Assembly (NCBI RefSeq): GCF_023091745.1 | Contig: NC_068924.1 | Span: 70,458,832 to 70,522,831 of the forward strand | Length of the DNA: 64,000 nt | Source: Budorcas taxicolor | Lineage: Eukaryota > Chordata > Mammalia > Artiodactyla > Bovidae | Direction of reading: 5' to 3' | Shown: piece after piece, positions 1 through 11,395 of the stretch | How positions within the stretch are numbered: position 1 is the stretch's first letter | Layout of the letters: each line of letters begins with the position of its first letter | Position numbers and translations under genes: made by a program | The notes under the pieces: generated by a model | What the model was told of the DNA's origin: nothing | Databases searched by the model: none | Seen by the model: only the letters and a program-made list of their open reading frames with translations

Positions 1-64
1 CTTTTTATATACTATTTAGGTTGGTCATAACTTTTCTTCCAAGGAGTAAGCGTCTTTTAATTTC
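1..64 (-). mobile_element. BovB LINE fragment, cut by window edge
   Basis: The first 60-odd bases match the antisense BovB segment that recurs at 59730-59790 and 15280-15340. It is a piece of the region between the reverse transcriptase and the 3' end. The match stops near 64, and the left part lies outside the window. Confidence 0.75.
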
Positions 65-699
65 ATTTTAAGCAAAAAATTAGGATAGGTACTTTTTTAC
101 CACCTCTCATAAGGACTGTGAAAGTATAATTTCCCAAACATGAAAAATATGCCTCTCATATAAACATACAATGAAAACAGGTCAAAGATATATTTCACTC
201 ATTAATGAGGGCCACAGCAGGATGCTAAAACTAGTTCCAAGGCAGAAATAGAGAAACTGAGTACAGGCAGACACTGAAAGAGGGAATGGTGGAGTGATAG
301 GACCGCAGGGCATTAAATTCATGAGCTTTATAGATCTCTTTTCTACCGAACAGAAGTCATTTGCATGTCAACCAGAAAACCCCATCTCAAAACATATAAT
401 TTTACAGAGTCATGGTTATAATAAATAGCAAATAGCATGTCAGTCAGAAGTGCATTCACTGAGGGGAACTAAATGATTCTTAGACAGACCTGTGAGACAA
501 TACTCCAATATAATTTTGAAAAGACATTGAATCATCTTTTTCTAAATCTTTCCCACATTTTGGATAATATTTCTTAGTAGCAGAAAATATTTTGTTAAAA
601 TTCTTTAAAGTTGTGATGTTTTTCAGATACTCATGATTGCTACAATTGCTGCAACTGCTATCAACACAACCATTATTTATTTTGAAGGAGCTTATATGC
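65..699. other. No gene seen
   Basis: AT-rich sequence without a recognisable repeat or convincing frame. The short minus-strand frame at 480-737 runs into a SINE fragment and has no recognisable domain. Confidence 0.5.
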
Positions 700-762
700 C
701 CAGTGAAAGTGAGTGTTCGTTGCTCAGTTGTGTCCAACTCTTTGCCATCCTATGGACTACAC
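700..762 (-). mobile_element. Bov-A SINE fragment
   Basis: About 60 bases match the tail-proximal part of the Bov-A unit read antisense (GAAAGTGAGTG then CTCAGTTGTGTCCAACTC). The rest of the unit and the tRNA-like head are missing. Confidence 0.75.
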
Positions 763-1675
763 GCCCAGAAATATACAGCATATATTATAAATTTGTAAAT
801 ATATAATATCTTCCTTTGTTTGTTTGTTTTTTCCTCATTAGTCTAAGTCATACAGATACAGGAGTGAGGGAAAAGTTTTTCAAGGCTTTAAGCAATTTTA
901 AGCTAGAATGGGAAGATGCAGGAAAACATAGAGACTATTCTGTAAGTTACATACATTGTTAATATAATAAAGGAGCAGACAGATTTGTCTAATTCTGCCC
1001 AGGGGAGTCAAGCATCTCTATGTGTAAATTCTTGCTTCCCATGTGTAGCCAGGCAACCAGTGGGCTGGTGACTAAGACGCTAACTGAAGAATAACGAGGA
1101 ATGAAGTAACTCATCACCCACAGGTGGAGAACTGAAAATAGTTTACTGTGGCTAAAGCACAGAGGGTAAGGAGAGATGACAGTGGGAGGGAAGATGTGGT
1201 CAACTTTAAAAGTTATCATTTCAATTCACAGGAGTTGCGAACAGATGGCAACGTTTGCATCGCAGGGAAAGAGGAATGAACAAAGGATCAAGATACCTGG
1301 ACTCTAGAACCTATTCAGTCCATGACAGCAATCATTTGAAAAGTTACTTTATTTGGTGGTCTGAATTATCTATTTGTAAAATGAGGGCTGCTAGCCTGTG
1401 TACTGAGCTAAATCCCATAGATTTGATGACGTCCATAGCAGGCTGAAAACTCTGGGAAGTATATTGTGAGACAGGGTTATTAAGCAGTGTCCTCAAGACC
1501 AAAACCTTTGCAAAGGAGGTGAAGGAAGCAAGAGGTGACTGAAGGGGAGGGGGAAGGAAGCAAGAGGGGGAGTAGCTGAGCTGTGAAGCGTGGCCAAGAG
1601 ACATACCAGACAACCTCATGGGGAGATTCGAAGCTAGAATGGTCCTTTCAAAGTAGCCTCAAGTTGGGTGGCAAG
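763..1675. other. No gene seen; purine-rich patch
   Basis: Apparently unique sequence. A purine-rich patch with two near copies of GGAAGCAAGAGG lies around 1525-1573. The open frames at 989-1219 and 1344-1619 (minus) show no recognisable domain. Confidence 0.45.
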
Positions 1676-1878
1676 TATGCCTGCTAAGTCGATTTAGTCG
1701 TGTCTGACTCTTTGAGACCCCATGGACTGCAGTACGTCAGGCTTCCCTGTCCTTCAGCATCTCTTGGAGTTTGCTCAAATTCTTGCCCAAGAGTCAGTGA
1801 TGCCATCCAACCATCTCATCCTCTGTCATCCACTTCTCCTCCTGCCTTCAATCTTTCCCAGCATCAGGGTATTTATGG
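1676..1878 (-). mobile_element. BovB LINE 3' end, antisense
   Basis: Matches the last about 200 bases of BovB in reverse, including the blocks GATGCCATCCAACCATCTCA and CAATCTTTCCCAGCATCAGG, which also occur at 14910, 24930, 59370 and 61550. It is a short 5'-truncated copy. The frames at 1700-2093 are read-through of this repeat. Confidence 0.85.
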
Positions 1879-1919
1879 GACATAATTTACAGATTCTGAA
1901 ACTGGCCCTGAAAGCACAC

Positions 1920-2095
1920 TCTATCCCCAGCACCACTATTTCGACCTACTTACCCCATGTCCTCAACTTAGACATCACTTCTCTCTGGATGTCTCCGGTG
2001 ACACGCTGGGTGCAGGTTAAGTTCCCTACTTGTGCACCACTGTTTCAATCATTTTTCCTTCATGCACTGGACTCCCTTTTAAACTGTAAGTGACT
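1920..2095 (+). repeat. Possible L2 LINE 3' fragment
   Basis: The order of blocks (protein-family-like TCACTTCTCTCTGGATGTCT, then a CACTGG-ACTCC...CTGTAAG end) resembles the L2 3' region. Divergence is high, so the call is tentative. Confidence 0.35.
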
Positions 2096-2099
2096 TGAA

Positions 2100-2670
2100 T
2101 TTGTTTGATGGGACTTCCAATACCGCATAGCTCACAGGAGTTACATAATGGTAAAGATATAGAATGGATCTTTGATTAAAAAAAAGTTTAACTGAATACA
2201 TGAACTTCAGAGATGGTAAATTAGAGTCAGAATATGGGTATTTTAACCCATGGAAATAGTCTTGAAAAATTAGAAGATACAATTTACCATGAGAAACTGG
2301 GATGAGAAGATATGGTTTGACATAGAAGGTTTTCTTTGTCAAGAGATCCTCTGTCAAAAGTGAAGGCAGAACTAACTTCACAGATCTCTGGAGAAAGAGA
2401 GAGTACCATGACTCATGGTTGTTTTCAGAACTCTCTTAGTAGAATCTTCTAACTTTAAGGTATGATTTCTTGTACCCTTTGATTGTTGATCTCTTTAGGC
2501 TTCAGAAGTCAAAGAAAAGGAGAAATATAAAAGCCTTCCTGCATGTGTCCACCATTTCCCAACCTGTATCAGCAGCGTTTAAATCAGTACTCTCTGCAAA
2601 GCTGTTAAAATGCCTCTATTTCTGGTCCTTCAGATTTTCTGACCACTAAGGCTTACTTGTGGGATAATAG
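2100..2670. other. No gene seen
   Basis: Unique-looking AT-rich sequence. The 100-residue minus-strand frame at 2079-2381 has no recognisable domain. Confidence 0.45.
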
Positions 2671-2674
2671 CTAA

Positions 2675-2900
2675 CGGTATTTTACAGCACTGCATCTTTC
2701 AGTGAAATGCTTTCACATTTTTAATCCTCTTTATCATTAAAACAACACAGTGTGGGATCTCTCAGTGCCCATCCTTTTCAGAAAGTGCAAGAGGCTCAGA
2801 GAGGCCAAAAAGTTGCTTAAGGTCACACAGTAGGGTAGAATCAAGTGGCAAACCCAGTTCTTTGAAGTCTTGCAAGTGTTCTTTCATTACCTTCCTTAAC
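2675..2900 (-). repeat. MIR SINE, antisense
   Basis: The core AGAGGCTCAGAGAGGCC, then AAGGTCACACAGTAGG and AACCCAGTTCTTTGAAGTC, is the classic antisense MIR order. This is an ancient mammalian tRNA-derived SINE. Confidence 0.75.
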
Positions 2901-3094
2901 ATGTGGGCTCTAATCCCATCATTAGAGATATGTTTACTTGGTATTTAAAGGCTTTCAGTGTACCAAGAATCAAATGATAAATATCTTTAAGAGGAAAACA
3001 GGCATCTAGTGCATTAAGTGGGGGAAAAAAAAAAAAGGCAGCATAGTGTTTACTGGTTTAAAATTGCCATCTCCTATACTTTTTTAAAAAAATG

Positions 3095-3268
3095 CAAAAG
3101 GTCCATTATTATCCTCATTTTACAGATGAGAAAAACCAAAGCTCCATGGAGTCCAGCTACTTGTTCAAGGTCCACAAGCAATTTTGGAAAAACTGTCATT
3201 TGAACTTAGTTCTTTCTGGCTCCAAAGTCTCTCATCTTAATATTATACCCTCCATTACATTCACATAA
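3095..3268 (-). repeat. MIR SINE, antisense
   Basis: CATTTTACAGATGAGAAAA, a CTTGTTCAAGGTCCACA block and a CTGGCTCCAAAGTCTCTC block follow the antisense MIR order. Confidence 0.7.
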
Positions 3269-3269
3269 C

Positions 3270-3788
3270 CTCCAGATTTCAGACTTTCATCCTCCTTTAC
3301 TCTTAGAAAATAGCATCAACGTGTTTAAATCTGTCTAAATTGCCCTGGTCCCTTGTGAGAACCAAAGCGTTAGTCACCACCTGCCATTCTGAGTGAGACT
3401 GCTAGATCCAGAGCTATGCATCATTTAAGATCATTAGTGTAAAATCAATAGCTGCAGGAAATAATTGTAGCTATCCCTGTGACCTTGCCCCCTGTGGTTC
3501 TTCATCCTTGAAGGTTATTTAATTAAAGTCCAAGTGAGACGGGTTAGCTCTGGAATTGTGCATAAAGTGGAATTGACACAACACCAGAGGGAAAGAGCCT
3601 TCACGCCCAGCATGGCAATGTGTGGCTGCGACTGAGAAGGTCTCCTGATACAGCCAGAGCGCAAGATTCTGCGAAAAGGCACTTCCTTGCAAGTGATTCG
3701 AGTATCCTTGCCTTGGGGAGAAACAAGCTGCATAGCACCCGTGCGGAGTTACTATTTAGTAACTATCTATGGGGATATCTATTGGAAG
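3270..3788. other. No gene seen; slightly GC-richer
   Basis: Apparently single-copy sequence, a little richer in GC around 3530-3750. The minus-strand frame 3515-3733 (72 residues) has no recognisable domain. It could be conserved non-coding DNA, but nothing in the sequence proves it. Confidence 0.4.
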
Positions 3789-3791
3789 CTG

Positions 3792-3990
3792 TGCGGTAGT
3801 TGCTCGGTCATGTCCAACTTGTTGTGACCCCATGGACTGTAGCCGGCCAGACTCCTCTGCCCATGGAATCTTCCAGGCAAGAATACTGGAGAGGTTTGCT
3901 GTTTCCTTCTCCAGGGGATCTTCCTGACCCAGGGATTGAACCCAGGTCTGCTTTGTAGGGAGTTTCTTTACCGTCTGAGCCACCAGGGAA
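3792..3990 (-). mobile_element. Bov-tA SINE, antisense
   Basis: Full Bov-tA order in reverse: Bov-A body, then the tRNA-derived head ending in GTCTGAGCCACCAGGGAAG. This ruminant SINE is mobilised in trans by BovB. Confidence 0.9.
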
Positions 3991-3992
3991 GC

Positions 3993-6357
3993 TGGTGTCA
4001 AATATGTTAAATATATGTTAAATAACAAAGAACAGTGTTGAATATGCTAGCAACCCTAAACCTTCAGAAGATCACATTTCAGTGGCAGTAAATGGCTCAA
4101 TAACTAACCAAACGTCTCCTGGATTGATAGCTCCGTAAGCACATTAGCAGAATCTGTCTTCCAGTTACCTGGATTCTGCAGAATCAGGTAAACTGGGGGA
4201 CAGGGAGAAGTTAAACCTGAGTCTTTGCCCTGTGTCGCCTCCCTTCTGGATTCAGGTCATAGCACTTGCCCTTCATCATCACCAGTTCCCACACTGCCAT
4301 GGTTCATAATTCCTCTGGCAATTCTTGATGTTTCTTATATTTCCAGACCAGCCTCCCCCCCCCCCCCTTAAATTTATGCTGCTAATGCCTTTTAAAATAT
4401 TTTATCTCATAACATTATGGTACCTCTGTTTCTCTGATAGATACTCATAGTGATCCTAGAAATAGCGCCAGAAGAACAGAATCTTAAGGATGGGGTTGTA
4501 GCCACATGTTCCAGGAAACTCACCCAGAAGGACAATGCAGAGAGTGGGGCGCGCTTGATCACACCAGCGGGCCCACGGCAGAGTCTCCTCTTAGCCAAGG
4601 ACCCCGACCAGTTTTTGTGAAAACACTTTATCCCTTAAGTGTACACGCCCAAACCCACCTCCCCAAATTCCCTGAAACTAGTCTGAACAAAAGAAAAGAA
4701 AGATACAATCAAAGTTAACCTGTGATTCATATGCCTTAAGCCTAGGTAGTTAACAGTGGACAATTATCAATAGGCCTGTGGTCAAACCCCAATAAGCATA
4801 ATAGAATTGATGATTCTATTTGGTTACACAGGTAATTAGGGTATTCTTTTAGGCAAGGGAGAGTCTAGGTATGAGCCCTGGGGCTCTTGCTTCCAGGGCC
4901 CTGGTTTTCCAGTTGGTATGTCATTTCCATAGATACTGGGCATATAGTTCAAAGTCCATAGTCCGGCCCAAGATGGAGTCTGGCTCTCAAGATGGAGCCT
5001 GTTCTGTCTGTTTCCTCCTTCAGTGGGAATCCATAGCTGGTTCTCTGATGGGTTAGATTTAAAGGCACTTATAACACGGGTGGTAGCAGTAAATGAAGTG
5101 TTGGCAGTTGACTGCAAACAAAACAGTCATTTTAATTATTCACCTGTAGCTACCTGGAATCAAACGTCTATAAAACAAAAGACTTTTAGAGACCTTAAAA
5201 CAATTTAGTACAAATAAAAAGTATAAAATCTAAGAAGCTGATTTACGTGTGTGTTTGCCAGACCAGGTTTAAATTCTCAGCTCAGTTTTTGTTTGTTTGT
5301 TTTCAGAAACCAGAAAGCTGTTATAGCTAGAGGGAAGGGTTTGGGGAATAGTGGAACAAGAACCTCTTTAAATCTGTTTCTCCATAGAAGCAAAAACAAA
5401 ATGCTGGTAAAATTGTCCAAATCAACTTTTTCAGAACTCTGGGTATTAACAAAAAGATGGCAACAATCTAAAGAGCATTTATCCTAAAACACCTGTTGAA
5501 CTGTAGTCAGAACAGTGGAGGCTTGGGACATTTTAATCTGGCCTAATGTCATCCCTCTATCCCCAGCTCCATGACATTCTCAAAAACAGGAGTCTTGCAG
5601 GCACAGACTGGGTTTGGATCACCTCAAAAAGTTTCAGCTTCAAAGCATCATTACTCTTTTATACATCTCACAGCTTCCTAGCAGAGCCCCATTCACAAGG
5701 CATTGTCATTATTTGACCTCACTCAAAGCTCACTCAGTAGGAAAGATATTCTACCCCCTAGCAATATTGCAGAATGCAGAGCAAACAGCAGATTCTAATA
5801 GGAAGGAATAAAAACCCATGGCTTTGTTTTTATTTACTTGATTTGAGCTGGGCAGTTGGCAGCTGGTTTAACACACAGGATGTAAACTTCAGAAGAAGTT
5901 ATCAAGTTGGAAATTCAAGCAGGCGAGAGGATCCAGAAAAAGAAAGAAGCAATGCATGGAGAAGTTCTATGTAGAAAGGAGACAGGAACTCTGCTCTGGC
6001 CCATGGGCTAGATGGATGCTAGGATTTCAGATATGGATGCTAGAATTTGGGACTTAAGATTGTAGTCTTAGGATAATAGTGTCTAGAGAACTGAGTTTAA
6101 GCCTCGGGGTTGAGAGAGGAGATACCAGATTCCTGGGCATAAAGAGAGGATGATGGCAGGGAGGTACCCAGGGAGGCTGCTGCAGCTCTGTAACACTTAT
6201 CACTATGGCCAGGGAAATGGAAAAGGGCAGTTGCCCAACCTCCGAGGCAAACCGGCTAAACACAATGGAAGTTTTCTAGGAGGTGATTCAGTCTACTTAG
6301 GCTTGAGATATTTATGTGGAAGATGGACAAGCAGTTATAGAAATAGTCAGCAGGTGC
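3993..6357. other. No gene seen; possibly an old repeat in part
   Basis: A long stretch without a recognised gene. The tone of 4800-5080 (short GGGCTCTTGCTTCC and AAGATGGAG blocks) suggests an old LTR-type repeat, but I cannot name one. The many frames of 60-97 residues overlap each other on both strands and show no domains. Confidence 0.4.
4355..4367 (+). repeat. Poly(C) run, 13 C
   Basis: An uninterrupted C tract between GCCTC and TTAAATTT. Length is likely to vary between animals and between reads. Confidence 0.85.
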
Positions 6358-6359
6358 CT

Positions 6360-6540
6360 GGGCTTCCCTGGTGACTCAGTTGGTAAAGAATCCACCTGCA
6401 ATGTGGGATACCTGGGTTCCATCCCTCTGTTGGGAAGATTCCCTTCCTGGAGAAGGGAATGGCTACCCACTCCAGTATTCTGGCCTAGAGAACCACGGAG
6501 TCACAAAGAGCCAGACACACCTGCGTGCCTTTCACTTTCA
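6360..6540 (+). mobile_element. Bov-tA SINE
   Basis: Starts with the head GGGCTTCCCTGGTGACTCAG, followed by the B-box-like region and the Bov-A body, ending in a TTTCACTTTCACTT tail. Part of the body near 6490 is deleted. Confidence 0.9.
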
Positions 6541-6626
6541 CTTATTCACTGTGCATTCTTTATAATTAATCACAGTGGAAATAGAACAGGACTGAGACAG
6601 AGATTATGATACGAAAAAAGATGTGC

Positions 6627-6833
6627 CCGTGTGCTTAATTTGTTTCAGTCCTGTCTGACTCGTTGCAAGCCACGGACTGTAGCCCGCTGGGCTCCTCTGT
6701 GCATGGGAGTCTCCGGGTAAGAATACTGGAGTGGGTTGGAAGCCCTTCTCCAGCAGATCTTCCCAACCTGTGGCTCTTATGTCTCCTGCATTGGCAGGCA
6801 GATTCTTTACCGCGAGCGCCACCTGGGAAGCCC
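6627..6833 (-). mobile_element. Bov-tA SINE, antisense
   Basis: Body block AAGAATACTGGAGTGGGTTG, then the tRNA-like head ending in GCGCCACCTGGGAAGCCC. It points opposite to the SINE 90 bases upstream. Confidence 0.9.
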
Positions 6834-6835
6834 AT

Positions 6836-7672
6836 AAAAGAGGTGGTGAATGTTACTCATCAAATGATAGGAGAGTGTACATGTTCAGCAGAGCCAACTG
6901 GTGAGACTCCATTTAGATGTTGACTGCCTGAAGGTCTTTTGTTTTGCTTTAGGTTTGGTATCATTCAGACAAAATAAACACCAGTTGGTCAGTGTGGTCT
7001 GTGTGGCTAAATAACTACAACCGTTGTGGATATTTAAATTTCGAATGTATTTTTTGTAAGAACTAAGCTATAGATTTGCGATTGGACTCATTTCAGGTTA
7101 GGTCTTTGGGTATTGCAAGTGAGCTTCCTCTGGGATTTTAACTGACCACAAAATGTACCATCCCTTCCAATGCTAATGGGACTCAGTTGTGTCTACAGAG
7201 TATCATTTAGCCATGCTCAAAAATCCAGGTTTAGGAAGTTCCATAATTATGTGCTAATATATCCAGTTTTTGTTTTAACCTTAGTGATTTTTCATTTTAA
7301 GATAAATTTGCATTTTTATAGAAAAGATAGCAGATTCAGAGGAAAGAGTATTAAAATCTTACATATAGTCCACAATCAGAATGAGCTCAGAGTATGTTCC
7401 ATACTTGCAGTTCGTCTTATTCCCTTTATTCTATTCTTAATGTATATTTGCAATAGCTTTATAAATATCACATATAAGGGGATAAGTGAATAACAGGATG
7501 AATGATTTATAAATGAATGAGTCAATATTTTGGCCCATTTTGTTCATACTACATTTTCTGCAGAATAATGGTTTTCCTTTAATTTTTATTTTTACATAGT
7601 TGCAATTATACTATGTAAACAATATTGCTTCCTTCCTTTTCCACTTAAAAACTAATACTCGATTGTATAATA
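6836..7672. other. No gene seen
   Basis: AT-rich sequence. The 107-residue plus frame at 7170-7493 is hydrophobic (many I, F, L) but has no recognisable family and is probably a chance frame in AT-rich DNA. Confidence 0.45.
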
Positions 7673-7673
7673 T

Positions 7674-7882
7674 TGATGGGTGCTCAAGCCCATCTGACTC
7701 TTTGCAACCCCATGGACTGCAGCCCACCAAGTTGCTCTGTCTATGAAATTTTCCAGGCAAGACTACTGGAGTGGGTTGCCATTTTCTACTCCAAGGGGTC
7801 CTCCAGGCCCAGGGATTGAACCCACATCTCCTGTGTCTCCTGCACTGCAGGCAGATTTGTTATCACTGAGCCACCTGGGAAG
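7674..7882 (-). mobile_element. Bov-tA SINE, antisense
   Basis: Bov-A body followed by head ACTGAGCCACCTGGGAAG in reverse, inserted into AT-rich sequence. Confidence 0.9.
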
Positions 7883-7884
7883 AG

Positions 7885-8638
7885 TATATTGTACAACATA
7901 CTTCTATAAATATATGAGTTTAAATAGCTGTATAATTGTTAGTTGAGTGATTGGTTAGTTTAATTCCCCAATCCAATGTTCTTTTTTTTAGGCCTTGAGG
8001 ATATTTTCCATTATTTCTTATAACAAATAGCCTTACCGAGAACATTTTTATTCATAAACGCAAATACCATAGTGAATATGTGACATAATGTTGTGAACGT
8101 ATTTGTCCCTTCGGGCACACTCTTCACACCTCACCTGTAGACACGATACCTTTTTCTAAACCTAAGTTTTCTTTCGGTGGAAAAAGGATGAAGTCTTAAC
8201 TTTTGCCTCAAGGAGCATTTTATTTGGTTTGTTTTTGTGTATATTTGAGGAAAGTTTCTGTATATAGAACACCCAGAGGCCATTAACATGCTCTAGACAC
8301 TGCTATAAGGCTGAACTTTAGACAAACAGCTTTTCCAATATGCCTGACTGACTTCTAGAGAGGAAATTACTCAATCAGGTGAGAGACAAGGTAAAAGGCA
8401 GGTATTATTCCAGTCAGTACATTTCATATGTGCATTGGTACGCTCATTTGCCAAGTAAGGAATAAATGTCGGACACCATCCCCTCCAACTAATGTTTCAA
8501 AAAGTTCACCCTCTCAACAAATGTCTGAAAAACTTAATTTCACTGACTCCCATGTTTTTATGCCATTTGCAGTAATCCACTCTTCATAGTAGAGAGACCT
8601 TTATGCACTGATCACGCAACATGGCATGCTTGCAGGCA
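7885..8638. other. No gene seen
   Basis: AT-rich, apparently unique. 7885-8060 may be part of a very old LINE, but the match is too weak to name. Confidence 0.4.
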
Positions 8639-8639
8639 G

Positions 8640-8945
8640 CTCATCTACTGGTATTATATCTTTTTGCCTTTTCATACTGTTCATGGGGTTCTCGTGGCAA
8701 AAAAAAAAACTGGAAGGGTTTGTCATTCCCTCCTCCAGCATACCACATTTTTTCAGAACTCTCCACCATGACCTGTCCAGCTCGGGCGGCCCTGTATGGC
8801 ATGGGCCCTGCGTGGCATTGGCCTATTCATAATTGCCACGAGAATCCCATGAACAGTATGAAAAGGCAAAAAGATATAGCTACACTGAGTTATACAAGCC
8901 CCTTCACATGACAAGGCTATGATCCATGAAGGGGACTATTTGATC
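8640..8945 (+). mobile_element. Ruminant repeat, probably BovB 5'-region derived
   Basis: Blocks such as ACTCTCCACCATGACCTGTC, CATACTGTTCATGGGG and CATGAACAGTATGAAAAGGC are, as far as I recall, found in the 5' part of ruminant BovB elements. A run of A (8699-8710) interrupts the first part. The assignment rests on memory. The frames at 8621-8911 belong to this repeat. Confidence 0.5.
8655..8878. repeat. 46-bp inverted repeat with 132-nt spacer
   Basis: Arm 8655-8700 is the reverse complement of arm 8833-8878 with one mismatch in 46. The arms can form a strong cruciform or RNA hairpin. The spacer 8701-8832 is the body of the surrounding repeat. Confidence 0.9.
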
Positions 8946-9234
8946 TTCATCCAAACATTGCCTTTATACCTGATTCCCCAAATAGGCACAAAGTAGCCAA
9001 GTTTAAATATTTTGGATTAATAGAAGCCAAATTACTTTATATTTATTTCTGTTATTAGATACAATTAAATGTAAATAATGCATTAACTAATATTACTTTT
9101 ATAATAAAATTGACTGGTTTGTGAAAGCAAAGTTATAAAAAATGAAGTAAAGATTCTGATATAAATCTAAAGCAATTGACCAATAAGTCACATGAAGGAG
9201 TGGGATGCAAACAGCAAATGTGACGTGACTTATC

Positions 9235-9415
9235 AGATAATTTCTAAACTCACCACTCTTCTGCTTCTCAAGTATACAGCTTGTGCTTTTTGTAACATGT
9301 TACATGGTTTTCTGAAGCCCTATTTTACTTGTCTGTCTGTCCCAGTAGACAGTGAGCTCCCTGAAGAAAACAGTTTTGCATTTTTAATTTCTATACCTGC
9401 ATGATTTAGCCCAAA
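9235..9415 (+). repeat. L2 LINE 3' end
   Basis: TTGTCTGTCTGTCCCAGTAG followed by ACAGTGAGCTCCCTGA is the typical L2 3' pattern (CTAGACTGTGAGCTCC...GAGGGCAG). Ancient and diverged. Confidence 0.6.
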
Positions 9416-9418
9416 GTT

Positions 9419-9452
9419 AAAAAAACAAAAACAAACAAACAAAAAAAAAACC
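9419..9452 (+). repeat. A-rich (AAAC) simple repeat
   Basis: A run of AAAAAC and AAAC units ending in ten A residues, just after the L2 relic. Confidence 0.85.
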
Positions 9453-10682
9453 TTGATAAATCTAGGCCTATTAAAGAAATTTAACATTGACTGATATCAA
9501 CGGTGCAAAACAGCTTACAAAAAGAGTAGATGGCATTCAGGTACAAACATCAATTTGGTACAAAACTGAGATGCAGCCATTAGATGATCAGACAGAGTAA
9601 AAGAGTTATGCTAGATAAATGTCCTTGTAAGCACTGGAACACCTTTTACCATCTTACTTTCAAAAATGAAACAGAAAATCAAATATAGTGACATTTATTA
9701 ATTATGATATTAGGAGTACAGAATTAAACAGCAACTAAATTATGAAGTGCAAAAAAATATGTAAGATTTCCCTTTAATTATCAACCCATCCACATTAAGC
9801 AAATGTTAGATTTTAATTAGTAGTCAAGTTTTAGAATGAATGCATTCTTTAATTAAAAGAAAAACCTCCTTTAATACAAATTATATTTCCACATTTAAGA
9901 AACTAAAATGATAAAAACCCAAAGCTAAGCTTCTTGCAAGAGCATAGAGTACACAAAAGACAATGAGAAAGGAGCATCTTATAATAGACATACATAAAAG
10001 GAGCAAATACCGTTGTAAGCAACTTAGAGTCTGTCTACATTTAACAACTTTGTTGCTTTCATTTGCAAGATTATCTTCCTTCCACGGCTAATGCTGTCTT
10101 ATAGATGGTGTTTTACTTTTCTTTTCTTTTCTTTTTACCAGGGGTTGTGGTGGATGAGCTGGGGTTTAGGGCTGGTTGTGCTTTACTGGAACTAGAATTT
10201 GACAATTTTATTCTTAAACTAGACCTCTCAAAGACTACGCATCTCAGTTCTTTACAGCGGTGCAGCCAAGTCATAAACCTTCCCCCAACTTTCAAAGAGC
10301 ATTTGCAAACTCTATCTCTGTTCTTGGCAAATACCATGGGTCCTCATATTTTGAAGCCACCTTTCTTCCTCACTAACTCTTTCATTACTCCATCTAAGAT
10401 TAACTCACCCTTTGAACTTGGTCTTTTACTCAACAGTCACCAACTTCCAAGGGCTCACTTAAGTCTTGAATCTGAATCTCCAGCTTCTCCTCTATGACTC
10501 TTTTTTTCTAAGTTTCCACAGGCGGGAACCAGAGATAAACTAGCAAAATGGTACAAATTTCAAAAGAAGAAGCTGTTGTTGTTGTTTTTAACATTCCATA
10601 AAAATTTTATTTCATCTTGAAATATTTGTGATAGTCTGGAAAATTTTCCCTCTGGAAGTAAGTAAAGATACAATATCATAAG
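9453..10682. other. No gene seen; one 130-residue frame
   Basis: AT-rich in 9453-10080. A plus frame at 10105-10497 encodes 130 residues rich in L, S and F. A pyrimidine tract ending in CCAG at 10110-10140 looks like a splice acceptor. There is no matching donor, no domain and no codon signal I can defend, so I do not call an exon. Confidence 0.35.
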
Positions 10683-11086
10683 TGGGCCCTAGGAAGCAAC
10701 ACTATGAACAAAGCTAGTGGAGGTGATGGAATTCCAGGTGAGCTATTTCAAATCCTAAAATATGATGCTCTGAAAGTGCTGCACTCAATATGCCAGCAAA
10801 TTTGGAAAACTCAGCAGTGGCCACAGGACTGGAAAAGGTCAATTTTCATTCTAATTCCAAAGAAAGGCAATGCCAAAGAATGTTCAAACCACTGCATAAT
10901 TCCACTCATCTCAAGCAGTAGCAAAGTAATACTCAAAATTCTCCAAGCCAGACTTCAGCAATATGTGAACTGTGAGCTTCCAGATGTCCAAGCTGGTTTA
11001 AGAAAAGGCAGAGGAACCAGAGATCAAATTGCCAACATCCATTGGATTATCAAAAAAGCAAGAGAGTTCCAGAAAAACATCCACTT

Positions 11087-11190
11087 CTGCTTTTTAATAT
11101 GCTGTCTAGGTTGGTCATAGCTTTTCTTCCAAGAAACAAGCATCTTTTAATTTCATAGCTGCAGTCACCATCCCAGTGATTTTGGAGCCC
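11087..11190 (-). mobile_element. Inverted 104-bp BovB piece inside BovB
   Basis: These bases are the reverse complement of 11899-12002 of the same BovB, with 6 mismatches in 104 by hand alignment. The left junction shares CTGCTTT with the host BovB. The piece sits directly against the Bov-tA that follows. Confidence 0.85.
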
Positions 11191-11395
11191 TTGGTGGCTT
11201 AAAGGGTGAAGTGTCTGCCTGCAATGGTGGAGACCCGAGTTCAGTCCCTGGGTCAGGAAGATCCCCCGGAGAAGGAAATGGCAACCTACTCCAGTAGTCT
11301 TGCCTGGAAAACCCCATGAACGGAGGAGCTTGGTAGGCTACAGTACATGGGGTCACAAAGAGTCGGACACAACTGAGCGACTTCATTTTCCCTTT
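11191..11395 (+). mobile_element. Bov-tA SINE inside BovB
   Basis: Runs from TTGGTGGCTTAAAGGG (head with its first bases replaced) to the TTCATTTTCCCTTTCC tail. BovB resumes at CTGCTTTATTGACTATGCC near 11402, so CTGCTTT is present on both sides (11087 and 11402) like a target duplication. Confidence 0.9.

Noticed and set aside
4355..4367. C13 run as something functional
   Set aside because: Simple homopolymer; length may also reflect sequencing error.
7170..7493. 107-residue hydrophobic frame as a membrane protein
   Set aside because: AT-rich chance frame with no family resemblance or supporting signals.
8655..8878. microRNA precursor
   Set aside because: The 132-nt spacer and 46-bp arms inside a repeat do not fit a typical precursor; listed only as an inverted repeat.
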